Positions 8,657 through 16,680 are shown, numbered from the stretch's first letter. The stretch: DNA of 19,759 nt from Clostridiales bacterium (GCA_004556925.1 SFFI01000023.1:1-19759), one strand, 5' to 3'. Numbers and translations are program-made. Notes: generated from the sequence alone by a model not told the origin.

Positions 8657-8862
8657 TGAGAGATAGTATATACGAGGAGATATCAGAGAGAAGCTAGCAA
8701 ATAGCAGCTAGGAGATAGCAACTGGCTGAGAACAGCTACGCGCTACCAGATAGCTGCCATCCACTAGTAAATGTCAGCTACAGATCGCATCTACTAGTAG
8801 ATAGCAGCTATCGTAGGTAACAGATAGTAGATACGAGCAGATACGAGAGGAGACCCTTTCCC
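8657..8862 (+). repeat. Repeat-rich guaA leader (GATAGCAGCTA-like motifs and palindromes)
   Basis: This 206-base gap is built from variants of TAGATAGCAGCTA and AGATACGAG. It contains a perfect palindrome ATCTACTAGTAGAT (8789-8802), and the inverted pair GATAGCTGC (8749-8757) / GCAGCTATC (8804-8812) that could close a large hairpin around it. No purine-riboswitch core or terminator is recognisable. The guaA ribosome site GAGGAGA lies at the end of the repeats. Confidence 0.6.
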
Positions 8863-10377
8863 ATGATTTTAGTTGTCGACTTTGGCGGCCAATACAACCA
8901 ACTTATCGCCCGGCGGGTCCGGGACCTCAATGTTTATTGCGAGCTTGTGCCCTTCCACAAGGCCCTGGCTGCAGCTAAGGAGAAAAAGCCCACAGGCCTC
9001 ATCTTTACCGGCGGGCCTAGTTCGGTCTACGAGGACCAGGCGCCCCAGATTGAGGCCGAGATTTTTCAGCTGGGGATTCCCATCCTAGGCCTCTGCTACG
9101 GCATGCAGCTGATCGCGTCCAGCCTGGGCGGCAGGGTTACCCGGGCGGAGTTTAAGGAATTTGGCAAGACCAGTCTGGACCACACCGGCCACCCTCTCTT
9201 TAAGGACGTATCCCAACCCACCCAGGTGTGGATGAGCCACGCCGACCGGGTCGCTGCCCTGCCGGAAGGTTTTACCGCCATTGCCTCAACCGCCAACTGT
9301 CCCTTAGCCGCTATCGCAGACGACCAGCGCAAGATTTACGGCTTCCAATTCCACGCCGAGGTCAACCACAGTTTGGAAGGTCGACAAATGCTGCGAAATT
9401 TCGTTTTCGACATTTGCGGTGAAGAAGCTTCCTGGACCATGGCCAATTACGCCAAAACCGCGATCGACCAGGTCCGGGCCCAGGTCGGTGACGGCCAGGT
9501 CCTCTTGGGTTTGTCGGGGGGTGTCGATTCCTCTGTGGTCGCAGCCCTCTTGTCGAAAGCCATTGGCCCCCGCCTCACCTGCATCTTTGTCGACCACGGC
9601 CTCATGCGGAAGAACGAGGGCGACGAGGTAGAGGCCGCCTTTAAGGATTCCGGCATGCACTTTATCCGGATAGACGCGGAGGACCGCTTCCTGGCCCGTC
9701 TGGCCGGGGTCACCGATCCCGAAGCCAAGCGCAAGGCCATTGGCGACGAATTTATCAGGGTCTTTGAAGAAGTCGGCAAGGAAATCAAGTCCGTGGACTT
9801 CCTGGCCCAGGGCACCATTTACCCCGACGTCATTGAGTCCGGCTGGGGCGATTCCGCCGTGATCAAGTCCCATCACAACGTCGGAGGCCTACCCGACGTC
9901 ATCGAATTCCGCGGCCTGGTCGAACCCCTCCGCCTCCTCTTCAAAGACGAAGTCCGCAAACTCGGCAAAGAACTAGGCCTACCCGACTACCTCACCAACC
10001 GCCAACCCTTCCCCGGCCCCGGCCTCGCCATTCGCATCATAGGCGACATCACCAAGGCCAAACTTGACATCCTCCGCGAAGCTGACGCCATCTTCCGGTC
10101 CGAACTCGAAGCCTCCGGCTTCCAAGAAGCCGACCAATACTTCGCCGTCCTCACCAACACCCAATCCGTCGGCGTCATGGGCGACTACCGCACCTACGAC
10201 TACACCCTCGCCCTACGGTCCGTCTCCACCTCCGACTTCATGACCGCCGACTGGTCCCGCATCCCCTACGACATCCTCGACAAAGTCTCCACCCGCATCA
10301 TCAACGAAGTCCCCGGCATCAACCGCGTCGTCTACGACATCACCTCCAAACCCCCCGCCACCATTGAGTGGGAGTAG
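8863..10377 (+). CDS. guaA: GMP synthase (glutamine-hydrolysing)
   Basis: A 504-residue enzyme, full length for the family, which converts XMP to GMP using ATP and glutamine in the cytosol. The N-terminal class I amidotransferase has the nucleophile Cys78 in GLCYGMQ and His164/Glu166 in FQFHAEVNH (the usual HPE reads HAE). The ATP pyrophosphatase P-loop SGGVDSS is at 218-224. The C-terminal dimerisation domain ends in the conserved KPPATIEWE. GAGGAGA lies nine bases before the ATG. From about 9880 to the stop, codons ending in G nearly vanish (almost all end in C or A), although the first kilobase uses CTG, AAG and GAG freely; the protein remains intact. The guaA 3' end is a known island insertion site, and the AT-rich defence block begins right after it. 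Confidence 0.98.
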   Translation: MILVVDFGGQYNQLIARRVRDLNVYCELVPFHKALAAAKEKKPTGLIFTGGPSSVYEDQAPQIEAEIFQLGIPILGLCYGMQLIASSLGGRVTRAEFKEFGKTSLDHTGHPLFKDVSQPTQVWMSHADRVAALPEGFTAIASTANCPLAAIADDQRKIYGFQFHAEVNHSLEGRQMLRNFVFDICGEEASWTMANYAKTAIDQVRAQVGDGQVLLGLSGGVDSSVVAALLSKAIGPRLTCIFVDHGLMRKNEGDEVEAAFKDSGMHFIRIDAEDRFLARLAGVTDPEAKRKAIGDEFIRVFEEVGKEIKSVDFLAQGTIYPDVIESGWGDSAVIKSHHNVGGLPDVIEFRGLVEPLRLLFKDEVRKLGKELGLPDYLTNRQPFPGPGLAIRIIGDITKAKLDILREADAIFRSELEASGFQEADQYFAVLTNTQSVGVMGDYRTYDYTLALRSVSTSDFMTADWSRIPYDILDKVSTRIINEVPGINRVVYDITSKPPATIEWE

Positions 10378-10383
10378 GGGGGT

Positions 10384-10421
10384 AGCCCCAGAGTCCGCTC
10401 AAAATAGGCTTGCCTGGGGCT
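10384..10421 (+). repeat. Hairpin just after guaA
   Basis: AGCCCCAG (10384-10391) pairs perfectly with CTGGGGCT (10414-10421) around a 22-base loop, seven bases after the guaA stop codon. No T-run follows, so it may stabilise the mRNA 3' end rather than terminate. Confidence 0.45.
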
Positions 10422-10449
10422 TAGGGCCCCACCGACGAACAGCTAAAAC

Positions 10450-10520
10450 AAAACCACCCAGAAGCTCCTCGCTGTCTACAAGGTAGCCACACGGCAAATT
10501 TGCAGCTTCTGGGTGGTTTT
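10450..10520 (+). terminator. Long-stem terminator of guaA
   Basis: A perfect 17-base inverted repeat, AAAACCACCCAGAAGCT (10450-10466) against its complement at 10504-10520, encloses a 37-base loop and ends in a T-rich stretch. Because A and T runs flank both sides, it could also act on minus-strand transcripts from the RloB-like gene. Confidence 0.75.
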
Positions 10521-10558
10521 TATTATGTCTACTTTGGTTTTTCTAATTTTTGGCCAAG

Positions 10559-10680
10559 TCTGCAAGTAATGGGTGGGCCAGCGGACAAATCTACAACTAG
10601 TGGCTGGATTTCCAGACAAAGTAACAAGTAGTGGATGGTTGGGTCCTTGATTTCCCGAGCACAACCCTCCATTACTTGCA
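10559..10680. repeat. Imperfect 31-base tandem repeats with an inverted copy
   Basis: Two adjacent 31-base units (10559-10589 and 10590-10620) and a third partial one share the pattern CAAGTAGTGG...GACAAA. GCAAGTAATGG (10562-10572) recurs inverted at 10669-10679 (CCATTACTTGC), so the whole segment could fold. Together with the hairpin and terminator this fills the 375-base gap 10378-10753; I see no gene there. Confidence 0.5.
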
Positions 10681-10741
10681 ATCTTGTCCAGAATTCCAAA
10701 AAGTCAAAACAGCTACAGCCTCTCAAGCTTGAAAAGCCACT

Positions 10742-10763
10742 ATCAGTGTAATATTACACTGAT
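10742..10763. repeat. Perfect 22-base palindrome over the stop of the RloB-like gene
   Basis: ATCAGTGTAAT is followed directly by its reverse complement ATTACACTGAT. The stop codon of the RloB-like gene (10754-10756) lies inside it. No T-run follows on the minus strand, so it could be a protein-binding site or a weak 3' hairpin. Confidence 0.6.
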
Positions 10764-11350
10764 GAAGCCTCATCAATATTCTCGATTAATAGATATACTC
10801 GGCTAGTTGGCGCATCTGGCACGATACCTTGTGGACGGGTATCTCTGGCTTTTGCCCTTGAAATGGCAACTTGTAATTTATCTGGCGTTAACCAATTGGC
10901 TCTAAGTCCTTTTTCGCCGCTCGCTATATTCCGCTCGAAGTATGCTTGACAGGCCTTCTTGCTACAATTGTTGGGATTCTTCTCATGGAAAATAAGCCAG
11001 ATTTCAAAGCAAGGTTTACTCACAGCCACATGGTAATTCTCCTGCTGGCTTGACCATTTTTCCAAAGCCATAAACTGGTCATCAGTCCACTCATCAACAT
11101 CCAGAATGATCCAGAGTTCATCACCTTTTTGCAGATCATGTTTTGCCTGATTAGCTCTCTTAATTAAAGAGTGGGGACCTGAATGTTGCCTGTTCAAGCA
11201 TTTCAGTTCTATGAGTGAATCTCTATAGAGCATTCTCAGCTGATTAAAGTAATCTGGTTCTGTTACATCGCCCTCACAGATCAACAAAAAACGACGTTTG
11301 TATGACCTGCTAGCTTTTCCACGTCCAAATCTGCTAGAACCTTTACTCAT
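10754..11350 (-). CDS. RloB-like protein (AbiLii-type, TOPRIM-like)
   Basis: A 198-residue protein matching the RloB family. The signature CEGDVTEPDYF is at residues 25-35, the acidic ILDVDEW near residue 82, and SKPCFEIWLIFH near residue 110; the Glu and Asp positions fit a TOPRIM-like metal site. The basic N-terminus (SRFGRGKASRSYKRRF) is typical. Its ATG lies three bases after the stop of the ATPase gene, with only a weak ribosome site, so it is probably coupled. RloB proteins occur with OLD/AAA ATPases next to restriction loci and as the second component (AbiLii) of AbiL abortive phage resistance. The likely role is the toxic or nuclease-like effector controlled by the ATPase; that division of labour is inferred. 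Confidence 0.85.
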   Translation of the reverse strand: MSKGSSRFGRGKASRSYKRRFLLICEGDVTEPDYFNQLRMLYRDSLIELKCLNRQHSGPHSLIKRANQAKHDLQKGDELWIILDVDEWTDDQFMALEKWSSQQENYHVAVSKPCFEIWLIFHEKNPNNCSKKACQAYFERNIASGEKGLRANWLTPDKLQVAISRAKARDTRPQGIVPDAPTSRVYLLIENIDEASSV

Positions 11351-11353
11351 TAT

Positions 11354-12649
11354 CTACTCGCAATCTTCTAAGTTAGGGAGAGGCAGCATAACTTGTGGAA
11401 CACCTCCCATACGCCCCTCTAAATAGCTCTTTCGTATATCTTTGTCATAGCGGATATCGACAAAGTCCGAAAGGGGAATAAGACTGGTGCCATCTTCTCT
11501 TCGCTCAAAGATCCACATTTCATCTCGACGGAAGAGGTCTTGTGTCATAAGCTGTAAATCATGTGTCGTTGCGATGATTTGTCTGTCGTGACACTTTTGG
11601 CTTCTCTCAAGGAAAAAGTGGAAAAGTTGCATGGTGATGATCGAGTGCAAACTACGATCGATCTCGTCAATTAGAATAGTAGTCTTGTCAATATCACCGA
11701 CAAAAGCGGGCAAGACATCAAATAAGCGTTTTGTGCCATCTGATTCTTCTGAGAAGTTGATTTTATATTCTTTCCCATTCGTATCGCTATGGAAAGAAAA
11801 AAGCAGGCGTAAATCTATTGAATTGTCTTCACTTTTTGTCAGAAAAAATCTTTCACCAATTTCATTCCCCAATAAAGCAGCCCCATTAGCAGATAATTTA
11901 TTATCAATATTCTCTAAAAGTTCCTTGGGAATATAACTGCGCGACACCTCTCTAAACTCTAAACGTCTGACGCTTGTGTCAAGCAAAGGCATGTACTGAT
12001 TGCATACTGACAGAATCTCCGGTACCGGCATCAATTGTGTGGATGGGTTGATTATCTGCAGATTATGGTCAAACCATGTAAAAATACATTTGAAGGAGTC
12101 AATATTCTGATCTACAGTATTGCTCAAAAATAATTCATTCTGTTGAGTCCCCAAGAAAGCAAACTCTAACCTTTTCCGTTCGTCATCCTTAAAAGATGAG
12201 TCAAGAAAAAATGGCTCTGAACTCTTGCGTTCAAATAAAATTTGTTCACGAGTCGTAAGAATTCTGACCAAAGACTCTTGCAAGACAGATTTTGCATCTA
12301 TCATGAAATTATAGCGGTAGATGTAATTCTCTAAAAAAAGCTCGACCTCAAATTCACTAGGACCAATACGTGTGGTCTCATCAAATGCATAGGGGTCATA
12401 GCCTCGAATCCCATGATTCATTTGAGGAGAACGAAGAATAAAATCCTTCATGAAACTGATGGCATGGATAAAATTACTCTTTCCAGCAGCGTTTCCACCA
12501 AACATCAGGGCAGCGGGTAATAATCTACTACGATACTTTGCCATATTTGCCAGACGTTCCCCATGTTGCCGTTCCTGACTTGCCAGCATGGAAAAGGAGA
12601 TCTCATTTTTTATAGACCGCCAGTTTTTAACACGAAAGCCGATCAGCAT
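11354..12649 (-). CDS. OLD/ABC-type AAA ATPase (AbiLi/RloA-type)
   Basis: A 431-residue ATPase. It starts with MLIGFRVKNWRSIKNEISF, the hallmark of RecF/OLD-like ATPases that bind DNA ends or other nucleic acids. The Walker A GGNAAGKS is at residues 51-58. Near the C-terminus follow the Walker B TTILIDEIDRSLH and the switch IIATTHDLQLM, with a long insertion between them. The C-terminal KSYLEGRMGGVPQ is typical of the AbiLi/RloA group. The ATG at 12649 has GGGGGATG upstream. Three bases separate it from the RloB-like gene; together they form an AbiL-like two-gene phage-resistance module. The family is confident; that this module is active is inferred from both frames being intact. Confidence 0.88.
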   Translation of the reverse strand: MLIGFRVKNWRSIKNEISFSMLASQERQHGERLANMAKYRSRLLPAALMFGGNAAGKSNFIHAISFMKDFILRSPQMNHGIRGYDPYAFDETTRIGPSEFEVELFLENYIYRYNFMIDAKSVLQESLVRILTTREQILFERKSSEPFFLDSSFKDDERKRLEFAFLGTQQNELFLSNTVDQNIDSFKCIFTWFDHNLQIINPSTQLMPVPEILSVCNQYMPLLDTSVRRLEFREVSRSYIPKELLENIDNKLSANGAALLGNEIGERFFLTKSEDNSIDLRLLFSFHSDTNGKEYKINFSEESDGTKRLFDVLPAFVGDIDKTTILIDEIDRSLHSIITMQLFHFFLERSQKCHDRQIIATTHDLQLMTQDLFRRDEMWIFERREDGTSLIPLSDFVDIRYDKDIRKSYLEGRMGGVPQVMLPLPNLEDCE

Positions 12650-12678
12650 ATTTCATCCCCCAAACTTTGAGTAAAGAT

Positions 12679-12708
12679 ATTGTAGCAAATTCAGCTAAAT
12701 TAAAGCAA
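12679..12708 (-). promoter_or_regulatory. Promoter of the AbiL-like operon
   Basis: On the minus strand TTGCTT (12703-12708) and TACAAT (12679-12684) are 18 bases apart, with TG one base before the -10. This gives a leader of roughly 20-25 bases before the ATG at 12649. The rest of the 216-base divergent gap holds the palindrome AAGATATCTT, but no convincing plus-strand promoter for the SIR2 gene. Confidence 0.5.
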
Positions 12709-12865
12709 CTATAGAGATATTTTCTCTTTAGAAGTTGTTAAGATATCTTATCCCTTTTTTTCTTGAAAAAAACAATCTAATATAGAAGGACCCTTTTAAT
12801 CAAATAGTTATTGCCCGCAAGCAGATATAACTATGGACGCTTTTCACATTGTAAGGAGATATTAC

Positions 12866-14236
12866 ATGGGGAATAATGATGGAAATATTCTTAAAGTCCG
12901 TGATGATCACGACTACATAGTACTCGTTGGGAACAAAGATAGTAATAATTTTACTATTGAAACAAATCAAACTCTTAATTGGTGCGCAGATAAATTATGT
13001 TCAAAAAATGACCTCCGTTCTCGGATTGAACCTTGGCTGACCTCACTCTTTCAATCAGAGCATTTATCTTTATTAATTGGCAGCGGTCTCACAACAGCAA
13101 TTCAATATGCTGCGTGCGGTTCTGCCGATAACGGTATGAATAATGGCTTCGATTTTTCTTATTTCTCAGAAGAAATTGAGAAAGCAGCCAGAGATAGCGC
13201 AAATAAAGCAGGGCGAAAGATTGTCAATATTGAAGATAGAGTCCGAGTAGCAAATGAAGTGATTAAAGGTCTGACCATATTGCATGAAAATGACGATCTC
13301 TTGGAGATAACTCCTAAACTCAAAAGTCTGCAAAATGACCTCGAGAGAATGATCAAAGAATTTTCAAACAACATATCAACAATTGAAGCATCAATTGCCA
13401 ATGCTAACTACAAAGAACGTGAAGAAGCCTTTAACAAATTAGTATTATTTTTGATGAGTTTTGCCAGTAGAGCAGGGACCAGAGACAGATTAAATATTTT
13501 TACCACAAATTATGATCGCTTAATTGAGGCTGGCGCAGACGTAGCTGGCCTTAGGTTAATTGACCGTTTTGTAGGTGCCCTCTCACCAGTTTTTCGGTCT
13601 TCACGAATGGATATTGATATGCATTATAATCCCCCAGGCATCCGTGGTGAACCAAGATATTTAGAAGGAGTTGCTCGATTCACCAAGCTACATTGATCGT
13701 TAGACTGGATTAGTATTGGTGAAGAAATCCGCCGAATAGGCTTACCTTTTGGGGCGAAATCTATGCAACCGTTTCTTGAAGTGGCAGGGATCAATACAAA
13801 TTATTCAAGCTTGATGATTTACCCAAACTCTGCCAAAGATCGCGAAACAGCTGAGTATCCATATGTAGAATTGTTTAGAGACTTCGCTGCTGCCTTATGT
13901 AGGCCTAATAGCACACTGGTGATATATGGATATAGTTTTGGTGATGACCACATTAATAGAGTGATCAAAGACATGTTGATGATTCCATCTACACATCTGG
14001 TAATCATGGCTTATAGTGACTCTTCCGGACGTATCATGGATAAATACAACTCTTGGGGACATAAAAGTCAAATGACATTGATTATTGGAAACGATATTGC
14101 AAATATTGATGACTTGGTAGATTATTACTTGCCGAAGCCGTCAATTGATCGGGCTTCTGTAAGAATGGCTGATATTCTGAAACAACGATTTAATCAACAA
14201 TCACAAAATGTGCAGCTGGGGGATACTGAATCATGA
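12866..14236 (+). pseudogene. SIR2-domain NADase-type defence protein, interrupted by one in-frame TGA
   Basis: A single continuous frame of 457 codons, broken only by TGA at 13694-13696. Before it are the NAD-binding LLIGSGLTTAI (GSGL at residues 72-75), FTTNYDRLIE (TTNYD 213-217) and ARFTKLH (274-276). Directly after it come SLDW, and later VIYGYSFGDDHIN (near 355). Family members read KLHGSLDW here, so the TGA stands in place of Gly GGA, one base different, next to the catalytic His. The ATG at 12866 is chosen because AAGGAG lies seven bases upstream; the earlier ATG at 12833 has no such site. An internal ATG at 13763 lacks a good ribosome site. In intact relatives SIR2 works with HerA to degrade NAD+ during infection. 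This allele is probably inactive, unless the base is an error or TGA is read through. Confidence 0.85.
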
Positions 14237-16329
14237 ATACCCCCATAGCAAATGCTGAGTCATTGCAAATTGGCAATGTTGATTTCGTTTCGCCTGATGA
14301 AATCAAGGTCAGCCTCGACCTTGATGCCCCAAGTGATATTGCCTTGAACTCAGGAGTTCCGCGGCCTTTTCCACGAATACATAGCTATGTTTTAATTGCC
14401 GGTGAAGGTGGTTATCTTGTATCTCAAATCGAGTGGATTACCATTGAACGTTCTCCATTTCCCAAGCGAGTTGGTATGAAGGATTTTGGGATATTAGATT
14501 TGCCTTACCCTCTGAGGAAGATGAGCGTAATTCCTCTTGGAGTTCTAAGAGAAAACATTGACAATGAAACTGGCATATGTGGCTATAAATTTATGAGAGG
14601 AATTGAGCTATTGCCCTCAGTAGGCGATCCTGTACTTATTCCTACACAGACACAGCTAAAAGCTATTGTGGAATCAGGTAGCAATCGTAGAGTCAATATT
14701 GGTGTCAGCCCTCTGGCTGGAAATGCTGCTGTTTCAGTTGATCCGGATAGACTTTTTGGCAGACATCTTGCCGTTTTAGGTAATACTGGTAGTGGTAAAT
14801 CCTGTTCTGTTGCTGGGTTAATTCGTTGGTCAATTGAATCTGCCAATTTGGAACGACAAAAGAAACAGGCACAAGTGGCAAAAACTGTTAGTACAAACAC
14901 ACGCTTTATCATACTTGACCCTAACGGAGAATATACAAAATCTTTTACTGGCCTCAGCAACGTTCGAGTATACGGGGCAGAGAAAAATGAGTTTCAGGGT
15001 ATTGAGCAACTAACGGTACCCATGTGGCTTTGGAATACTGCTGAATGGGCGGCATTTACTCAAGCAAGCGAAAAAGCTCAGAAACCTACGCTAGTTCAAG
15101 CTTTGAGATGTGTTAGAGATAATGGGATAACATCGCAATCTCCGTCAGAAGCAACGATGCGCCAATATCTCAAAAATTTATTAGATCAAAATCGCCATGA
15201 AATGAATAGTGGAACACCCTGGGCAGGTGGGGGAAAGAGTAAGGGATATTCTGAATTACTAAAAAATTGGAAAATAGGAATACAATATAATGATTCATTT
15301 ACTTCTGTTGAAGCAAAACATATTGAAGCAGTAAGTAAAGCGTTTGATACTGTATTAGAGTCTAGTACATCTTACAACTCGGAATGGCCTAAGTACCCTC
15401 TAACATCAGTAGCGCAATTACAGAAAACTTTAAGTAAAGCCCATTCTGCATTTGGTGGCTTGGAGGCCGATGGTTTTCCCATTGACGCAGATGTTCCTCG
15501 CAAATTTAGTGGGGAGGAAATTATAGCCAGTATTGAAGCAAATGCTGAAATGATGGGTACTTCTGATTACGTGGGAACTATGATCATGAGAGTTAAAACT
15601 TTAATGTCTGATGCTAAGCTTAAGCCGGTAATAAATCCCAATAAAAACCTTACATTAGAATGTTGGTTAGATTCGTACATCTGTCCATCTTCTGCTACGG
15701 ATGGCTCCATTACTATTATTGATATGTCTCTCCTGCCTACCGACGTAACCCATATTATCGCTTCCGTCATAGCAAGAGTTACCTTAGAAGCGTTGCAGCG
15801 CTATCGTCGGAGCAACGCAGGGGTAACTCTTCCTACTGTTCTTGTAATGGAAGAGGCGCATACTTTTATAAAGCGTTATAGCTCTGATCATGTGAACGAA
15901 AATGCTACGGCTATGTGCACAAAGGTATTTGAAAAAATTGCGCGAGAAGGTCGGAAATATGGACTTGGACTTGTTCTGTCATCACAGCGGCCAAGCGAGT
16001 TATCGTCAACTGTAATTTCTCAGTGCAATAGTTTTCTTTTGCATAGACTTTCAAATGACAGAGACCAAGACTTGGTCAGCAAACTTGTTCCTGATAACCT
16101 GCGAGGGATGTTGCGTGAACTACCCTCATTACCTGCAAGAAACGCAATTCTACTTGGCTGGGCATCAGAACTACCCGTTATGGTAAGAATGAACTATCTA
16201 AAAGCACAAACACGTCCTCGGTCAGATGATCCAGAATACTGGAAAACATGGACCGAAAGTGACAAGACCGTCAACTGGCATGATATTGCAAAAGAGTGGC
16301 AGGATTATTCTGGTGCTGGAAGAGACTAA
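14233..16329 (+). CDS. HerA/DUF87 family ATPase, partner of the SIR2 protein
   Basis: A 698-residue HerA-FtsK-type ATPase. An N-terminal beta-barrel region (about 1-165) precedes the Walker A GNTGSGKS (183-190). The Walker B TVLVMEEAHTF is near 535-545, followed by KIAREGRKYGLGLVLSSQRPSELSSTVISQCN, the conserved sensor and arginine-finger region. The length and domain order fit HerA of the SIR2-HerA (Nezha) antiphage system, where a HerA hexamer assembles with the SIR2 NADase. The ATG overlaps the SIR2 stop (ATGA), so translation is coupled; the upstream TGA could therefore lower its expression, although a weak GGGGAT site exists. The frame itself is intact. A terminator follows at 16477. Confidence 0.9.
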   Translation: MNTPIANAESLQIGNVDFVSPDEIKVSLDLDAPSDIALNSGVPRPFPRIHSYVLIAGEGGYLVSQIEWITIERSPFPKRVGMKDFGILDLPYPLRKMSVIPLGVLRENIDNETGICGYKFMRGIELLPSVGDPVLIPTQTQLKAIVESGSNRRVNIGVSPLAGNAAVSVDPDRLFGRHLAVLGNTGSGKSCSVAGLIRWSIESANLERQKKQAQVAKTVSTNTRFIILDPNGEYTKSFTGLSNVRVYGAEKNEFQGIEQLTVPMWLWNTAEWAAFTQASEKAQKPTLVQALRCVRDNGITSQSPSEATMRQYLKNLLDQNRHEMNSGTPWAGGGKSKGYSELLKNWKIGIQYNDSFTSVEAKHIEAVSKAFDTVLESSTSYNSEWPKYPLTSVAQLQKTLSKAHSAFGGLEADGFPIDADVPRKFSGEEIIASIEANAEMMGTSDYVGTMIMRVKTLMSDAKLKPVINPNKNLTLECWLDSYICPSSATDGSITIIDMSLLPTDVTHIIASVIARVTLEALQRYRRSNAGVTLPTVLVMEEAHTFIKRYSSDHVNENATAMCTKVFEKIAREGRKYGLGLVLSSQRPSELSSTVISQCNSFLLHRLSNDRDQDLVSKLVPDNLRGMLRELPSLPARNAILLGWASELPVMVRMNYLKAQTRPRSDDPEYWKTWTESDKTVNWHDIAKEWQDYSGAGRD

Positions 16330-16353
16330 TCCTACTGGTCCTATGTTTGATCT

Positions 16354-16458
16354 GAAAAATACTTCCTTAATCCATTGTCCCACTCCCTTGCCGATCTTTT
16401 CCACATAGCCGTCCTCTATAAGCTCGTTCAAGATTTTCAAGGTTTCATTTTTCGAAGG
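16354..16458 (-). pseudogene. Remnant of a winged-helix C-terminal domain
   Basis: On the minus strand, about 35 codons directly after a TAG read PSKNETLKILNELIEDG and then YVEKIGKGVGQWIKEVFF. The helix followed by DGYVEKIGKGxG is typical of the C-terminal winged-helix domain of schlafen/AAA_4-type ATP-binding proteins. There is no proper start codon and the downstream part of the frame loses similarity. It looks like the tail of a gene lost when the defence block was rearranged. Confidence 0.5.
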
Positions 16459-16476
16459 CTATTTACATGCTGAAAA

Positions 16477-16514
16477 GGACGCAAAAGCAAACGTAAAAAT
16501 TTGCGTCCTTTTTT
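16477..16514 (+). terminator. Terminator of the SIR2-HerA operon
   Basis: GGACGCAAA (16477-16485) pairs with TTTGCGTCC (16500-16508) around a 14-base loop and is followed by six T. A further copy of GGACGCAAA at 16527-16535 gives an alternative pairing partner. Confidence 0.8.
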
Positions 16515-16577
16515 GCGTTTGTTTTGGGACGCAAATTTAAGAATCATCACTTCTTTATGTATTTGGTGGTAGGGGAA

Positions 16578-16680
16578 GAAGACATGAGCTGGTTATATGT
16601 GAACTGAGACAGCTTGGCTTGGGGGTTGACCGCTTCCGTACGCACGAAGAGATGAGATAGTTATATGTGAGCTGAGACGG
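16578..16680. repeat. Two 35-base direct repeats, 68 bases apart
   Basis: Copies at 16578-16612 and 16646-16680 share GAAGA.ATGAG, then TTATATGTGA, then CTGAGAC with few differences. Apart from the winged-helix remnant and the terminator, they are the only structure I see in the gap 16330-16791. Confidence 0.55.

Noticed and set aside
8657..8862. Purine riboswitch before guaA
   Set aside because: I looked for the conserved three-way junction and loop sequences and found only repeated GATAGCAGCTA-like units.
13694..13696. Genome-wide recoding of TGA as Gly
   Set aside because: Several convincing genes in this window end with TGA, and the other features are those of a standard Gram-positive genome; a point mutation or base error is simpler.
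13763..14236. Separate small gene after the SIR2 fragment
   Set aside because: It is in the same frame as the upstream part with no other stop between, lacks a good ribosome site, and carries the second half of the same SIR2 domain.
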